Assembly (NCBI RefSeq): GCF_001625215.2
Contig: NC_030386.2
Span: forward strand, 37,203,296-37,267,295
Origin: Daucus carota subsp. sativus
Taxonomy: Eukaryota; Streptophyta; Magnoliopsida; Apiales; Apiaceae
Direction of reading: 5' to 3'
DNA: 64,000 bases
Of the stretch, positions 22,752 to 37,105 are shown piece after piece (within the stretch, counting starts at the first letter, position 1; every line of letters starts with the position of its first letter). The notes beneath the pieces were generated by a model, which saw only the letters and a program-made list of their open reading frames with translations, did not search any database and was not told the origin of the DNA. The position numbers and the translations under genes are program-made.

Positions 22752-23694
22752 ATGTCTAGAATGATAGAGCCACTTGCAGCAGGGAGAGTTGTGGGAGAAG
22801 TGGTGGATATTTTCAGTCCTAGTGTGAAGATGAAGGTTACATATAACAGTAATAAGCTGGTTTGCAATGGTCATGAGCTTATGCCTAGTGTCATTACGTG
22901 GAGACCTCGCGTTGAGATCGGTGGTCAGGACTTGAGGGAAGCTTATACACTTGTAAGTTATAAGTAGTTAGTTTCTCCCCTCCTGTTCTATCTTGTTATT
23001 TGAATAAATTCGTGCGTTTTGTTACAAGATTTGAACTCTCGACCTCCAGTCTGATAGAAAAGAGCTCTGCATGGTTCAGACACTGGTTTGTTTTACATTT
23101 TGTCGAATGTATCTTATGATTTAGATCTAAAAGTGTGTGCATTTTTGAAGATAATGACAGACCCGGATGCTCCGAGCCCCAGCGATCCATATTTGAAGGA
23201 ACATATCCACTGGTTTGTAATTGTATACTAAAACACTCACTATTTGTACACACATGCACCAACATAAACAGATTAATCATCGCAATTAGTTGTCTCTATC
23301 TGATACGTGAATTTCAGGATTGTGACTGATATTCCGGGTACAACAGACGTTTCCTTCGGTTAGAATCTCCACTCAACACTGATCTATGAGGACACGCATT
23401 ATGCACAAACCCTCTTGATAGTACTCATAGATAATAGTTTTGCAAGTGTATAACTAAATTATTTTACCAGGAAGAGAAGTACTGAGCTACGAGACGCCAA
23501 AGCCGGTGATAGGGATCCACCGCTACGTTTTTGTTCTGTTTAAGCAGAGAGGAAGGCATGCAGTGAACGGAGCACCGTCATCGCGAGACAATTTCAGCAC
23601 CAGATGCTTCTCTGAGGAGTATGGTTTGGGTCTCCCCGTGGCTGCTGTCTACTTCAATGCTCAAAGAGAAACTGCTGCAAGAAGAAGATCCTGA
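22752..23694 (+). CDS. TFL1: TERMINAL FLOWER 1/CENTRORADIALIS-like PEBP protein
   Basis: Four exons, 22752-22952, 23151-23212, 23318-23358 and 23471-23694, with lengths 201, 62, 41 and 224 nt; the first three match the conserved CETS gene layout exactly. The protein has 175 residues, full family length. The PEBP motifs [11 protein letters not shown] and [12 protein letters not shown] are present, and the C-terminus is [12 protein letters not shown]. The residues separating repressors from florigen are of repressor type: His85 in the EHIHW context (TFL1 His88; FT has Tyr) and Asp141 in SRDNF (TFL1 Asp144; FT has Gln). Family role: binds 14-3-3 and the bZIP FD in shoot meristems and opposes FT, keeping inflorescences indeterminate. 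Trp50 in VITWRPRVE replaces the usual small residue. CEN versus BFT within the TFL1 clade is unsettled. Introns are unusually short (198, 105 and 112 bp). Confidence 0.93.
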
Positions 23695-25374
23695 TGAGTA
23701 CTACTGTGTAACATTTGTTCTAAAGTACCATACATATGCTTGGCAGTACCATGATTCATGTATATGTACGTGATTGTTGTGTGTGAGATGTTTTTAGGGT
23801 TTTGCATGTGTAACTCTTTTATTAATAACTCCATTTTCTTCAAGGCTTTAGTCATCATTCTTGTATTGGAGATACCTTGTACTAGCTTAATCAATTAGGT
23901 GCACAATTCTACTAAATGTTTACTCTTCGAGTGGTAAAGGTTTATTCTCTGTCCGTCTCAAATCTAGACAAATGGATTCGAGAAAATAATATTTGGCTAT
24001 CAAACATTTGTCATTGGGACATGGAAAGTTACTTTTCATTCTACTGGTTAATGTTAGGATCTGATATCTTAATTTCGTAGGATTCCGATTCACTGTGGTT
24101 TGATATACTTATATTACGATTGTGCGTCGAATGAGTGATCAACACCTAGCTTTTTTATAACAAAAGTTGTAAAGCACCAAGTTATAGTGGCTTGTAAATC
24201 AATTGTTGTTGGATATGTATCTGCAAGGATACTGCCATAGGATACGGATCATACCTAATTTTTATAGCAGTGATTTTCATTATATTCCTCTCTCAAATAA
24301 TAATGTGCACGGCGCACGGGTTCTGAATTCGATTATTATACGTCAATTACTAGTAATCTTGCTCACAGAAAAAAAATAGTGGGTATAAATACATTGGCAG
24401 AATACATATGCAACTTAAATAAGAGTGTAAATTTAAGTAAATCTTACGGTGTATAGTAGATTTAAGGTAATAGAAATGAGAAGTAAATTAAGACTTATGA
24501 ATGATTAAACTGTTTGGCAAAGAAGCAGAAATCCTTAAACAAAAACGAGCATTTTCAGTTTTTTATAAGTATTTTTGACTTTCTACACAAACGGAACAAG
24601 AAAAGCAGAAGCCGACATGTTTTATCGGAAAAAGCCTGTAAAAAAATAAATGTCTGCAAAATAATTGTTTTACAATTTTAGAAAAGTTCATAAAGAAATA
24701 CCCTCACTGTTCGTATATACAAACGGTTGTCACTTGAATCATGGACTTGTTCATTTTCTAATTTATGACACCTGCATATTAAATTAGTTTCATCCTACAT
24801 CAAATGAATGTACTCCTGCCCCAGTAAGTACTGCTTACATATAATTTTTATTTATTTAATTTAAAAACTATGATTATTCAAGTATAGTAGTAAATTTAGA
24901 AGTGTATTCTCTCACAGCAAACGAGCAATCATAACTATTAACACAAAATTCCCAATAATACATATACACCACAGAGATTCTTGGCGCCAGAATTGGTCAG
25001 AATGACCATAATCAAGAAGACTCGGTTAAAATTACTCAGTCATCTACCCGCTTCTAATACTGGGCTTCAATACGATACAAGTTACAACTGTTATAGGAAC
25101 TACTACGTCGTCAGCAATGTGATAACATTATATTTTCAATCCTTCAATAACTTACCTGCAGTAGAAGTTTTGGAAACCCTTGCTCAAATATGCTATGAGG
25201 GGACCAGGCAAACCCAAAGCTGGATCTCTAAACTTTTTCCCATGCAAAGTGTTCGCCAGAAAGCTGAGCCGAGAAAACAAGAGCTCATCAAACATAGAAA
25301 CACTTGCTCTGCCTCTTCAAATAATGTAATCAGTTAGGCTAGAAAAACAATTGGAAGGTGTTGTGCTATGATAG
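23695..25374. other. Intergenic region: 3' ends of the TFL1-like (+) and XBAT35-like (-) genes
   Basis: The region holds the TFL1-like 3' UTR (to about 23900) and, at the right, probably the 3' UTR of the convergent XBAT35-like gene. A 118-codon + strand frame at 24981-25337 lacks family similarity. Around 24510-24620 there is a stretch with GAAGCAGAA motifs like those of the hAT-type MITE at 46876. Confidence 0.4.
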
Positions 25375-28300
25375 TCAAGAGTTTATTTCAGAATTGCATT
25401 GTTGCTCCCTGCTACAGCTTCTTCTGCTCCAAAACATTTTTGAGCAACTAGTTCTCTCTGGTCTCACTGTTAACATCTTATCTTCGTCTACAGATGGAGA
25501 TTGTGAGCGAGAAGATTCATCTTCGGTTGCACCTTCTCTAGGTTCAAAAGATGGGCATGATCCATCATTGCAGGTGCACATAGGAATTGCAACCGAAGGA
25601 AACGGGCTACAGGTAACTGGACAAAATATATCTGAAGATACCGAAGCTACACGATTCTTTCGAATTTCAGGGGTGCAAGCTGGTGTCAAATGATTTGATT
25701 CTCGGGTGTGTATCATGCACGGGGTACATAGGCCGAGAGACATGTTTAGTTTAATTTCTTTTGCTTGAGAACCCGGCAATTTAGTAAAAGAGATGATACC
25801 GTGTCGACAAAGAGGACATGGGATGGAGCCAGGAGGACCTAATAGTTCAGAACCAATATTGCTTGTGGAGCAAAGATAAAGTGCACATCTTACACAAAGT
25901 TCATGCCTGCAGCCTGTAAAATTTAGAACAGTAACATTTAAAAAATGCTACATATCAGTTATATACTATAGGCTGTGAACAGTATTCCTTCCTATGAGGG
26001 ACTTCTTTATTTTATTTTTTTTATTGTTCATTCTTTTTAAAAAGAATAGATTGGTCCGTGGCTCCATAATTTGAAGAATGTTGCAATAAAATCACTATGA
26101 TATGTGTACAAGCTTGGGTATGCTATATATTCCTAATTGTTAGTTCATTCTTCATTGTTTGGTACAATACCACAAGCTCTACCAGAACTTGTTAGAGCTG
26201 AAAGACCTGAACAAGTTCATATCATAAGTTCAGATGCCCAACGATGAACAAGAGATTGGTCCGTCTGATACTCGATATAAAACTGAAGCTACCATGGGGT
26301 AATAGCTACCAGATATAAAACTGAAGCTACCATGGGTTAATACTTAATAGCTACCACATGTAGACATGTGATATGAATTCATCTTTATTTTCTTTTTAGG
26401 AAGTTCACAACTTCAGGAACATCTGCTTTACTAATAGATACGAAGACCGTTTTTGTAACAAATTGCACAAACTTTTCTTTAAAAACGTTACAAAAATATA
26501 TTAACTCTCGATCTATTTATATCTGAAAGCAATGTTTGCTGTTTATTTAAGATTTCATGTTTAACATTCAATAAATACGTCACCAAATGATGTTTGGCAT
26601 TTTAACTCAAAATGATCTCTTAGTTTAATTTTCAGAAGAGTAAAAAATGCACGAAGGGTTCTTTGGAAGATGGAGGGAATATTAACTAAGTTCAAGAATT
26701 TAAGAAGGCAGCTGAATCCTAAGTAGCATCGGGTTTTTTAACTTAAAAGCCTGATTTGGATCCTTCCCCAGCCTTGCTTAAGATGTTTTAGAAATATCAA
26801 GGTTGACAAGTCAGTTTTAAATTAAACACAACCTAAAGATGAAGACAAAAATATGATGGACTTCAAGGTCATGTGATTTAAGGACAGATAGAACTTTCCT
26901 AAAAGAATATGATAATAACAAAAAGAATTAGTATACCTTCAGCAGCTACAGTACATGGCCTCTCCAAGCAAACAGCACAATTGTCAGTATCATCAGTAGT
27001 TGCTGAAGACTGCAGACCAAACTCTCTGATAACACCATATATATATTCAGTGATCCCCCTTATCATTTTGATAAGATAAACAAGGTATATATGCAATCAA
27101 GAATGCCATATTTTTCATAAAGAAACATCATATGCTCAAAGAAAATGCAAATACAGCTTCATGACCATTCGATATAATAAAAGGATAACTGAAAAATAAA
27201 TGACGGAGCAAGTGTATGCACCAGACAAATAGACACCCTCAATGAAAGAGGAATTTTGAAGAACCAAACAAGCTGAGACTGACAGCCTGCGTGAGATATT
27301 TGACTGGAATACAATGAACTCATACTCATTTTTTCTACTCAGTTGATCAAAGTTCATAACTCAGAACTACAAGGAAGAAGGGATTGTTAAAATTATTGAT
27401 TGGAAAAAAAAACAAAAAACAAAAAAACTTTAGCATCTTCACTTCGAATTAATTTATATTTTATAGTACCCTAGCACATATATCTAGACACACCGACCAT
27501 TATAAAACTTTATGGTTACTGTTCCAAACCTTGGCCCCCATTTCGTATTAAAGTGGTACTCTGCCACCTTAATTTGTTTATGCACCTGGGCTTGTCTAAG
27601 TGCAATCAAACTTCTAGTTTATTGTATTTAACAATATGATAAATTTTTATAGCGCTAGAAATTAAATATTGTTCCTTTAAATCAAAATCACCATCTGATA
27701 TATCTATATATTGCATACACACACACACACACACACACATGCAAAATATAAATATAATATTATATACAATACAAAATCAACATATGAGACTGTGAAAAAA
27801 CCCTCCTTCAAGATTTCCCCATCGCTCTACAAACTTCACCACCCGGGGCCACCTAACGATTAATCAGCTATTTAGGCCGGTTATCCGCACATCCGCCAAA
27901 TGGACATGGTGGAGATGAACAGTATGAATAACTGTAAGATGAGATCCTTTGGAATGGGCGAAGACAAAGACCTAGAATTCTTACACTATTTATATTGATG
28001 TAACAATTGGAAAACAAAACAGCACGTACTCAAATTGAATAAAAGCCCAAAGCTGAGGCAGTGAGGCTGGTTCAGTTCATTCTAAGTTATTAAAATGATT
28101 CTACCATAGGTTTCATTGTTTTAGACTTTTAGTCTTTTAGATCATATGATTACAAGTATTTCCACCCATTAGAAACCAGTTTCCATGCTTAATTATTTTG
28201 AAAGTGTAGCAAATAATCCATAGCCCCCCAGCCATAATTCAATATATTGCTGTAAAAGGTCCTGGCATGAGACAAGCAATGGATTCACAGCAAAATAAAT

Positions 28301-30692
28301 CAAAATTACATTTCTAGGTTGCAGAGTCTATCCTATGGGCACATATGGATAATACTAACCCAAATTACCTTGCTATGTTAAGAATACTCATGAGTGGCAA
28401 TGACAAATAATTTGAAGGGGTGAACACTGGAACTGTCAACTCAGAATTAGGCGTTAACAGTGGTTCGAGCCAATGACGTCCCCATGTCTTAGCAACATCA
28501 AGTGGGAGGCACCTGAAATGGCGTATGAAATCTCATTAAGCTAATAACATTCAGAAACAAGAACTAGTACAACAGCAATGAGAATGCAAGAGGAGCCAGC
28601 AGAGATCAATTACCCGTGGCAATTTAGCATTGAACGACTAGCACCATTTGCAAGGAGGATCTGCAGAGTAGATTGGCATGTCAATACTTAAAGAAAACGC
28701 AAACATCAAGAAGTCTATAATTATATTAGAATATTATATTCTTTATACTCTTGCCTGACAACATTTCAAGTTTCCCCCACAAGCCGCATAATGCAAGGGG
28801 GTGCTCCCTGCTCCTGTAAATTTATATGTTAGTAAGTTGTAACAACTAGAAATTAAAAGCAAACAACGAGTATAGATTTTATTTGAGAATAACAATGTAC
28901 CTATCATATCCATTGACGTTCCATAATCAAATGTGACGGCTGAAACATTCGCCTGGAAATTTAACAGTAGCTGAACACAATCGAAATAGCCATTCAGTGC
29001 AGCCATGTGAAGAGCAGTGATACCACCATCAGCAGCCTTATTTACAAACTTTGTCAAGGCGCTGAAATATGAAAATTAGATTCATACAGGATCATGAGAT
29101 GATTACTGGAAACATATTGATTAATATAAAATTTCAGCAACACTTAACACGGCTATGATAATGGGTTAAGAAACCATTAGCCTAATACAGCAATAAAGAA
29201 CTGAACCTTCCTTTATACCTTAACTTTATAGAGTTAATTTCTAAGTTAAATTGTTTTGGTTTTAAAAATTAAAATATTTAATTATAGTAGGATAGAATTC
29301 TATATCATGAGTACTCGTTATGTAAAATGTCCTGACCAATATATATGTCTTATAACTTTTAATAGGAGTATAATACTTTTAATAGGAGTATAATAATGAT
29401 AAATAATAATAATAATTAAATATATTATATGATGACCAAATTTTGGTACTTTGGTACCGATGTTCCACTGAAACGGGTTTCGGTTATTAATAAAGGGTAT
29501 TGATACTACTTCTGTAATGCTAAGGATTATGGTTAATTTCTTCCACTACAGATCAGTTCATTAAGGTATAAGCTAAGTGAAGATATATTAGCACACATAT
29601 ACACTCTTAACAGTTGCTTAACTTGGAGCAAAGCTCAATCCTCCATACATTACTGTTGCCTCTTGGCTGCGTGAACATGACTGGCATAAATTTACTGTTG
29701 CAACATTACCCACATACTTATACTACTGCTCAAATATGTCATGGTCTCTTGACTAAATTTTAAAAGGAGAGGAAAACAGAAAACAAAAACTGGCATACCT
29801 CTGATCAGGTTTGTTTCTGCAGTTGGAAGCATCACCGCCATTAGCTTGACCATTTATAGAATCATAAGGGGAACTCGGAACAAAATCAGCTACCACCAGT
29901 CTCAAACATCTAACATGCCCATTGACGGCTGCAAAATGGAGAGCAGTCCTCCCACTAAGATAGTCCCCTCTTGTAACCTGACGAAACATTTTGCGCATTG
30001 CATTAAATATATGATCAATAAAGAAAGAACCTTCGTAAAGTACTAATATATAAACAAAAACTTACTTTACATCTGAACAAAAGAAGAGTTTGAACAACTT
30101 CCCAGTGCCCATATCTACAAGCTTGCATCAATGCTGTCTATTCGCAATATAAAAGAAACATAGGACCCAAATCCATCACACCATCCACAGTCACTAGAAT
30201 ATAACCCAATACACACGCACACACAATCGAATTTATCTTACAGATGTTAAGTAAAGCAACTTTCTTTCAATGCTGTATGAAGCACTAAATCAACTTGACA
30301 CCCAATAATTGGGAAAGCTAAATTAAATCAATAACAAAAAAAGAAAAGAGACTGCACCTGGCCACAATAATTTCTTGAATTCACATCAGCACCATTCTCA
30401 ATTAACAATGCAACAATCTAAACACAATACAATACATCAAAAAAGAATATAAGTAGCTAGAAAGATCATTACACAAACATACAGATATAGACATAGAAAT
30501 GAAAAGGGGGTTGACCTCATTGTGGCCTTTAGCAGAAGCAAAGTGAAGGGGAGAGTTGAGGCCCCCAAAGGTGGAGTATTTAGCAAGACAAGGATTGCAA
30601 TCAAGAAGCATCTTGGCTTCAACAAAATCACCATCTCTAGCTGCTGAGATCAGTCTTTCTCCAGAAGCTGAGCACCCAAATGAATTACCCAT
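25375..30692 (-). CDS. XBAT35: XBAT35-like ankyrin-repeat RING E3 ubiquitin ligase
   Basis: Ten coding exons on the minus strand: 30516-30692, 30358-30417, 30066-30137, 29799-29977, 28901-29061, 28755-28813, 28614-28660, 28369-28512, 26937-27025 and 25375-25913; 508 residues. The N-terminus [14 protein letters not shown] matches XBAT34/35 and carries Gly2 and Cys7 (possible lipid anchoring). Ankyrin repeats follow (about residues 46-310: [57 protein letters not shown]). The C3HC4 RING is split between the last two exons: CAVCLERPC, then [10 protein letters not shown], then CPLC. The tail is Cys/Ser-rich, with FCPVTC and MCTCNDGSC. The family ubiquitinates targets in ethylene and cell-death signalling, and Arabidopsis XBAT35 is alternatively spliced. 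The intron after 28755 has a GC donor. Confidence 0.92.
26253..26350 (-). repeat. Short tandem duplication in the large XBAT35-like intron
   Basis: Two copies of a roughly 50-bp unit containing GATATAAAACTGAAGCTACC lie in the intron that splits the RING domain (25914-26936). Confidence 0.7.
27714..27740. repeat. (CA)n microsatellite in an XBAT35-like intron
   Basis: About 13 CA units lie in the intron between coding exons 8 and 9. Confidence 0.9.
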
Positions 30693-30819
30693 TTTCAGAA
30701 CACCCCAGAAACACACTCACTATCAATGAAATTCCCTCTCTCTCTCTCTCCCCCCTCTCTCTCCCTCTCCTCTCTCTCAAACAAACACACACTCGCAATA
30801 TGCCAATGAATGGTTTAAG

Positions 30820-30852
<33 letters not shown>

Positions 30853-32371
30853 GAATATGTAAAGAATCAATCTTGAACCAAAATCGGAAAGATATTAGGT
30901 GAAATTGAGAAGGGGAAAGAGGGGCGTACAGAAGAATAAAAAGGGGAAGAAGAAAACAGGCACCACATCTAGGAGCCTTCTTTCTCTAATGTTGAATTTT
31001 TGGATTTGGGTCATTACAAAATCTTGTTTACGACATTACAGATACTATTACATGTTGAGATGGAACCATACTAGGACCCACACCTAGTAGCCTTGTGTTC
31101 ATGTACATATAATTATAGATTACCGATTAGGCGCTTAACTTAGGAAAAAAGTCAAGCTGCTGTTTTGTTTTTGTCCTTGGGTAGCATTGAAAATACCGAC
31201 GCTGATTTATGATTCAATAAATATTTGTCTTTTTATAAACTTTTTCAATATTTTCAATGGAATCGAATTTTTAATATTCGTTTTTGCATTGTGCATTACA
31301 GCATTAGAAAAATATGCTACGAACAAATATATATTCATTTTCACCCGATTTTTTTTAATAAGACATTTTCATGCGAATAATTTAAAATTGAATTTAGCAA
31401 TATCGAAACTTGATTCCAGGAAACATGGGATACTTCGTAACGGCTCAGTTTATAAAATAAGAGCGCATAGCTGCCCCTGCTCCACTCCATTTTAATTTTC
31501 AACTACTCCATTTCAACTAACACATGCACATTTCAATTACACATGCATTGCAGAAGCTTATATCATAGAGTGTAAACGAGATGAACTCGATTAATAAAAT
31601 ATTTAAATCTCACTAAAAATTAATCAAGTCAAGCTCGAAATTGAGTTTGAAAAAATTTGAGTTTATAATTGTCCGGTCCGTGGATTCACACGCCTAATCG
31701 AATAATTTTGTGCTAATATCATTACTAAAAATATTATATATCTAATCAAGTCAAATTTTAATCGAACCTATTCTATTTAAGTTTTCTTCGATATCTATTA
31801 ATTTTGTTTCAAAATTTCAGACCAAACTCGAATATATCAAATTTTTGTTGAATCGGATTTTAAATTCAGATTTTATATTTTATCGCTTTGTTAATTTCAA
31901 TCTTACTGAGTTTCAAATTTATAATTCATAGCTCTTATAATTCCGTCAAACTAAAAGAAACGCAAAGTAATGTTTTCCATCAACTAGGAAATATGAAGTA
32001 CAAAAATTAAGAGCTATTTAAATAAATAAATAAAGAGCTATTTGATCAAACCTCACACAGCACTAATGATTAAGAAATAAAAAAATGTATCCAGACCAGA
32101 AGGAAAGAAATCAAGAGACATGGTACTAGACAGGAGAGTTTATGGAGTCCATTATTCTCTCTCAAACAAACAAATTAGATACACAATAAATAAAGTGACT
32201 GAATAGTAAGAGCTAACTCATCTCCAGTAGGTGAACTGAGTCAATACCCGAACCACCATTCCATGCATGCTTCCCTGTCAAGTTCATAATCATCCTTCGC
32301 TACTCGACGCAAGACATTGGATTTACCACGGTTCGTTCTTGACTCAGTCAGTTTACTCCAGCCCTTTCTGT
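30693..32371. other. XBAT35-like 5' leader and intergenic DNA
   Basis: The leader region of the XBAT35-like gene carries GA/CT-rich tracts at 30740-30780 and 30822-30850, common in plant core promoters. From about 31050 to 32370 the DNA is AT-rich and no gene is seen. The right end holds the 3' UTR of the HD-Zip IV gene. Confidence 0.5.
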
Positions 32372-35300
32372 TTAATTGCAATGGATTGCTTCTTTGATTC
32401 CTTGAATTGTGCGAGTAATGAGATTGTTCACGGTCTCGACTGACTCTACTGTCAGCTTAGCTGCAGGGAGATCACTTACCATTATCTGAAACCCAACGGT
32501 CAGAAGAGAACCGCCACCTTGGCAGCTACTTTCTTTTCCCACCATTTCATTAGGCCCTGTGGAGTCTGGAAAGCAATCCGGCACTATTGCAAAGCCAGAC
32601 GGAAGGATGGCTACACATGAAGAGTCTCCCCCATTCATTACCACATTCATTGATGACATGTCAACAGCTGCCGAAACTATTAGTGATCCGAATGCATCAC
32701 TGGATGTCTCTTGTAGTATTAACACGTTACTCTGATTTGAATTACCACCGGAAGCCTGCAGCATCCGTTAAACAGAAAATTCAGAAATGACCAGGGGGGG
32801 TACCATGCACTTGTATGGCTAGACAACTTGCAACAGGAATAAAATAAGATGGCTCAGTGGAGAAGAAGCCATGCCCTGTCAATTTTTTTTCCTTCTTTTA
32901 CATAAATAATTAGTCAGAATATCAAGTATTTGTATTTGACACTGCAGCCTATGCTGATACTGCTTGATTTGTATGGTAGTATATAATTGCTTAAATTTAT
33001 ACTGTAAGAGTACGTGAACTCACATTAGCACATGAAAGAGAGATTCTGTTGCCAGAATCTTGTCCCTTAGGAATGCGGATCATCTGTTGCATTTGACCAC
33101 CATGGGACAGAAGATCCCACCGACTCCTCAGTTCTTCATTCTGCAGTAATTCAAACAATTGCTGCTGTTGGACAGGAATCCAAACAGATAATGTGGCACT
33201 CAAAATTATGCCAGATGGCTCTCCAGGTCCATTAACACCTTTACGTATCATCAACCTTGCATCTTCGCCCATATTCCCGACTTGGACAACTTCCCATTTG
33301 TGCTTTGTTGCACAAACTCCAGCACAGAAGTTACGAGTCATGCGCTGCGCCAACTTTGCCATGCTTCTCTTCCCATTGGGTGTGATAACTGTTTTTCATG
33401 GATGTATATTAATATCACATGTTACAGTTATAATTAAATAATCAAGTGGGACAACGGGATGCCAACTGACCTGAATTGTCTTCACTGGGTCCAGCAGAGG
33501 ACATGATGCTTGCCAAGAAGTCGCACTGCCTTTGAAGGGTTGCAATCCACTTCTGTGCACCAAATCCCATGCCAGACCGGAGCAAAGGACGGTACAGGTG
33601 GTGGATTGAACTCTCATCATATTCTGCATGTTCTACCCAGGTAACCTGCAAGATAAAATTGCAAAATAACTATTAAATATATCAACAGTCAACATAGAAG
33701 ATTGTATTCATGCATACCAACAGAATGCAGTACTGCAACAACACTAACAGCAGAAAATACAATATTGGATTTCACTTGGTAAATTGTACATTTCAGTTTG
33801 AAAGTAAAAACAACAGAGTACAAATTGTTTACGTATAGCAGTAGTCAGTACCAAATGATTCCTCCTAAAATCTTTATATATATATTTTATTAATATCTTA
33901 ATATAATTTAATACAGACACGAAGCTTGGGATTCCCCCCAGCAGTCTGTAATATAAGTTCATTGTGAAGCAGTGAAATTACTTACAAACATGAACATGCA
34001 CATGTAGATACTTCATCATAAAGATTTGTGCATGAATCCAGAAAAAAGTGTGGATTACATATTAATGTGCCGCAAAAACAGGTTCTCGAAAGGACCAAGA
34101 GTAGTGTTACCCTTGAATCGGTTTATACTAGCAAGGTAATAAATAAGGTTTGGCAGAATTAGCTATATTTTTTCCCTTTTAGAATGAAATATTGCAGAAT
34201 TTGCTATTTATTTTTCCCTTTTAGAATGAAATATTGCAGAATTAGCTATATTTTTTTCCCTTTCAGGCAACATAATGATCAAGAAATCAATGCCATATCT
34301 TTGCATGTTTTGATAAACATGGAAACTGTATCCAGTTTGTATAACATTGTGATTAGTAAAAGAAAATACGGGAGACAAAAAAGGTCATATATATAGCTTA
34401 TAAAAAGAGGGATGGAACTTCCAAGGCTTTCTCATGTGACCCAATTATTTTATTATATTTGAGATGCATAAATATAATATAAAGTATCCACTAATCCACT
34501 GATATTAAAATATCCATTTCTTGTCTTGAAACAAGTATAGATATAAGATTAAAAGATGTAGATCATATTATAAAAACAAATCTAAGCAGCATCTCCGCAG
34601 GTAAAACACTTAAAGTACTCGTAGAAGGTTCAGATTCTGAGGTCAAAGTACTATTTATATAATTAGGACTAAACAATTTAAACTGTTTCAGAGGACGGGC
34701 CAAGTAAGCTAGACTATCAGCACTCCATTACTTTACAACAATGCGGTAAAAAAGAACATAGATCCTTGTTAAGGAACGATTGCAACAAAAGCAATCTGTG
34801 AACAATCTGAATCAACAAGGATAAATTGCAAAGAAAGAAACAAGAGAGATCAAAGATAGATACAGGAAGAAACATACTAAGCATGTATAATCGGTTACCT
34901 TAGAATAACCATTAGGCATATCTTGCACAACGCATCCAGAAGGAAGCCTTCTGTAATGCATAAATGTGTGTGGATTTGGACCTTCACAGACGGTATCAAC
35001 AGAAACATCGACGACAGCCCACACCCCATCTCCATGTTGCTTACAGAATCGAAGAAACCTCGCTTGACGAGTGGGGACCAATGGTGATATGACTTGGATC
35101 TCCGCATGCATCTACAGTGTAAATTTTCAAGCTTCATTTTGTACCCTTGGTTAGGAAATATAATAATATAGGAAACAATTCTGAAGATGTATACCAACTG
35201 CAGAGCACCATTTCTAGAGCCACCAATACCACCAGAGATTACATCAAGAGTAGAGCTACTCCCAATCATGCCAGGAAACATATCAGCCCATCGATTCTAT

Positions 35301-37027
35301 ACAAATGTGAAGTCATGAAACAGTCACCAAAACTATACAATATAGACTTTTCGAATCAAACACATAATAGATGGTCCAGAAAATATAGACGTTCATCACC
35401 AACACTATAGCTATATTAACTAGCTGGATTACAAATTAAGTTAATTCGGAAAACAATCTCTTTGTCACTCAACTTTCATGCTCATGTGTGTAATCAAATC
35501 TTATAAACAATATGTAGAATTAGAAAACTACAAGAATCAAAACCAAATATGAAATTAAACAACTTACTGCATCCATCATCATCTCAACAAAGGCCGCACT
35601 GTTGATAGTTGACATACCAATGGCTCTGGTGCCCTCAGTTCTCAGACCAGGCTTCATGTCAATAGCAGTAATTGTCCTCGTGTACTCTTCAAAATTTAGT
35701 GTTTCACAATTTCCATCCAAGCTTCTGAACCAGAGTGGATTATCAATCTGAGTTAACTTCAGTAACTCATTCATTGCATTTGAAGCAAGTTCAAGAAGCA
35801 ACGATTTCTCAAACGGTGTATCAAGCCCAGCCATGCCAGGTTTGGTTGAAGGCATAACATGCAAAGCATTTGGAACACCAGTGCCAAAATCATATCCCAT
35901 GGGCAATGATGCCTCTGCAGGACCTAAACCACCAAAGCCATTCCTTCCTACCGCTAGTTCCAAGTTGAAGTTTGACATTGCAGGAGGGAAGGGACCAGGT
36001 AATGGAGACAAAGGTCTTCCTATGAATTTGTTAGTCAGGACACACATGCGATTGAGCTCATCTTTTAATCTTGCATTCTCAATCCGAAGATGATTTTCCT
36101 CAAACGATATCTCACCGAGTATTGCAGCTCCACCGCACCCACTGCAAATCGGATTTCTCATGGCTTCCTTGATAGCAATGTTCTCTATTCGAAGCTTATC
36201 ATTCTCTTGTTTCAGAATTAAATTCTCATGGCGCTCCAATTGAGTCTATATATCACATAATTAACATCAGTTTCAATTAATTTATCGTCGTACACAGTAA
36301 AAAAGAATCTGTATTAGTACCTTCATTTGTGTTCGTCTATTCTGAAACCAAAATTTGACTTGCTTGTTTTCCAAGCTCAACCTCTTCCCAAGTTCCAACC
36401 TTTGTTTCTCATCAGGGTGAGGATTCTCCTTGAATGAACTAATGAAAAATGAAAGCAATCAAGACACGGTAATTTAATAAACAAACTTGAAACACGCCAA
36501 ATCTGCAAAATGTGTTAACACGTACGCTTCAAGCTCTTGGATTTGAAAGGGAGTGTGTCTATGGTATTTCTTTTTCTTTTGAGATCTACCCCTCGGCCTT
36601 TCTTGTTCATCACCGGAAGGAACTTCCATATTTTCGCTGCCTGACTTGCTCTCAAATTCCTCTTCTCTAGTCCTTACCATTGCACCAGGATGAAAATTAC
36701 CACCAATCAGACCCATATCATCAAGACCCTCCATCTTGGGTTTCTACACAAAATCCAATATCATTTATTTATCTACCAGATAATATACACGTTACAATTA
36801 TACTACAGCACAAACAAGGAAATTAATATTTATGGTTGAATCACAATCAAGAAAACCACTGGGAAGATCAACATGCTAACATATCTGATATAAATCCACA
36901 TGCTTTATTAATATAAGTCCACATGCTTTATTAACACACTTGCATATACACATTCATGTGTGTGAGAGAGAGGATGAGAGAGAGAGGGGGGGAGAGGGAG
37001 AGGGAGAGGGAGAGGGAGAGGGAGAGG

Positions 37028-37105
<78 letters not shown>

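Noticed and set aside
24981-25337. 118-codon + strand frame
   Set aside because: No family similarity, no splice partners, and it lies in the probable 3' UTR of the opposite-strand XBAT35-like gene.
25358-25693. 111-codon + strand frame
   Set aside because: It is the antisense shadow of the last XBAT35-like exon.
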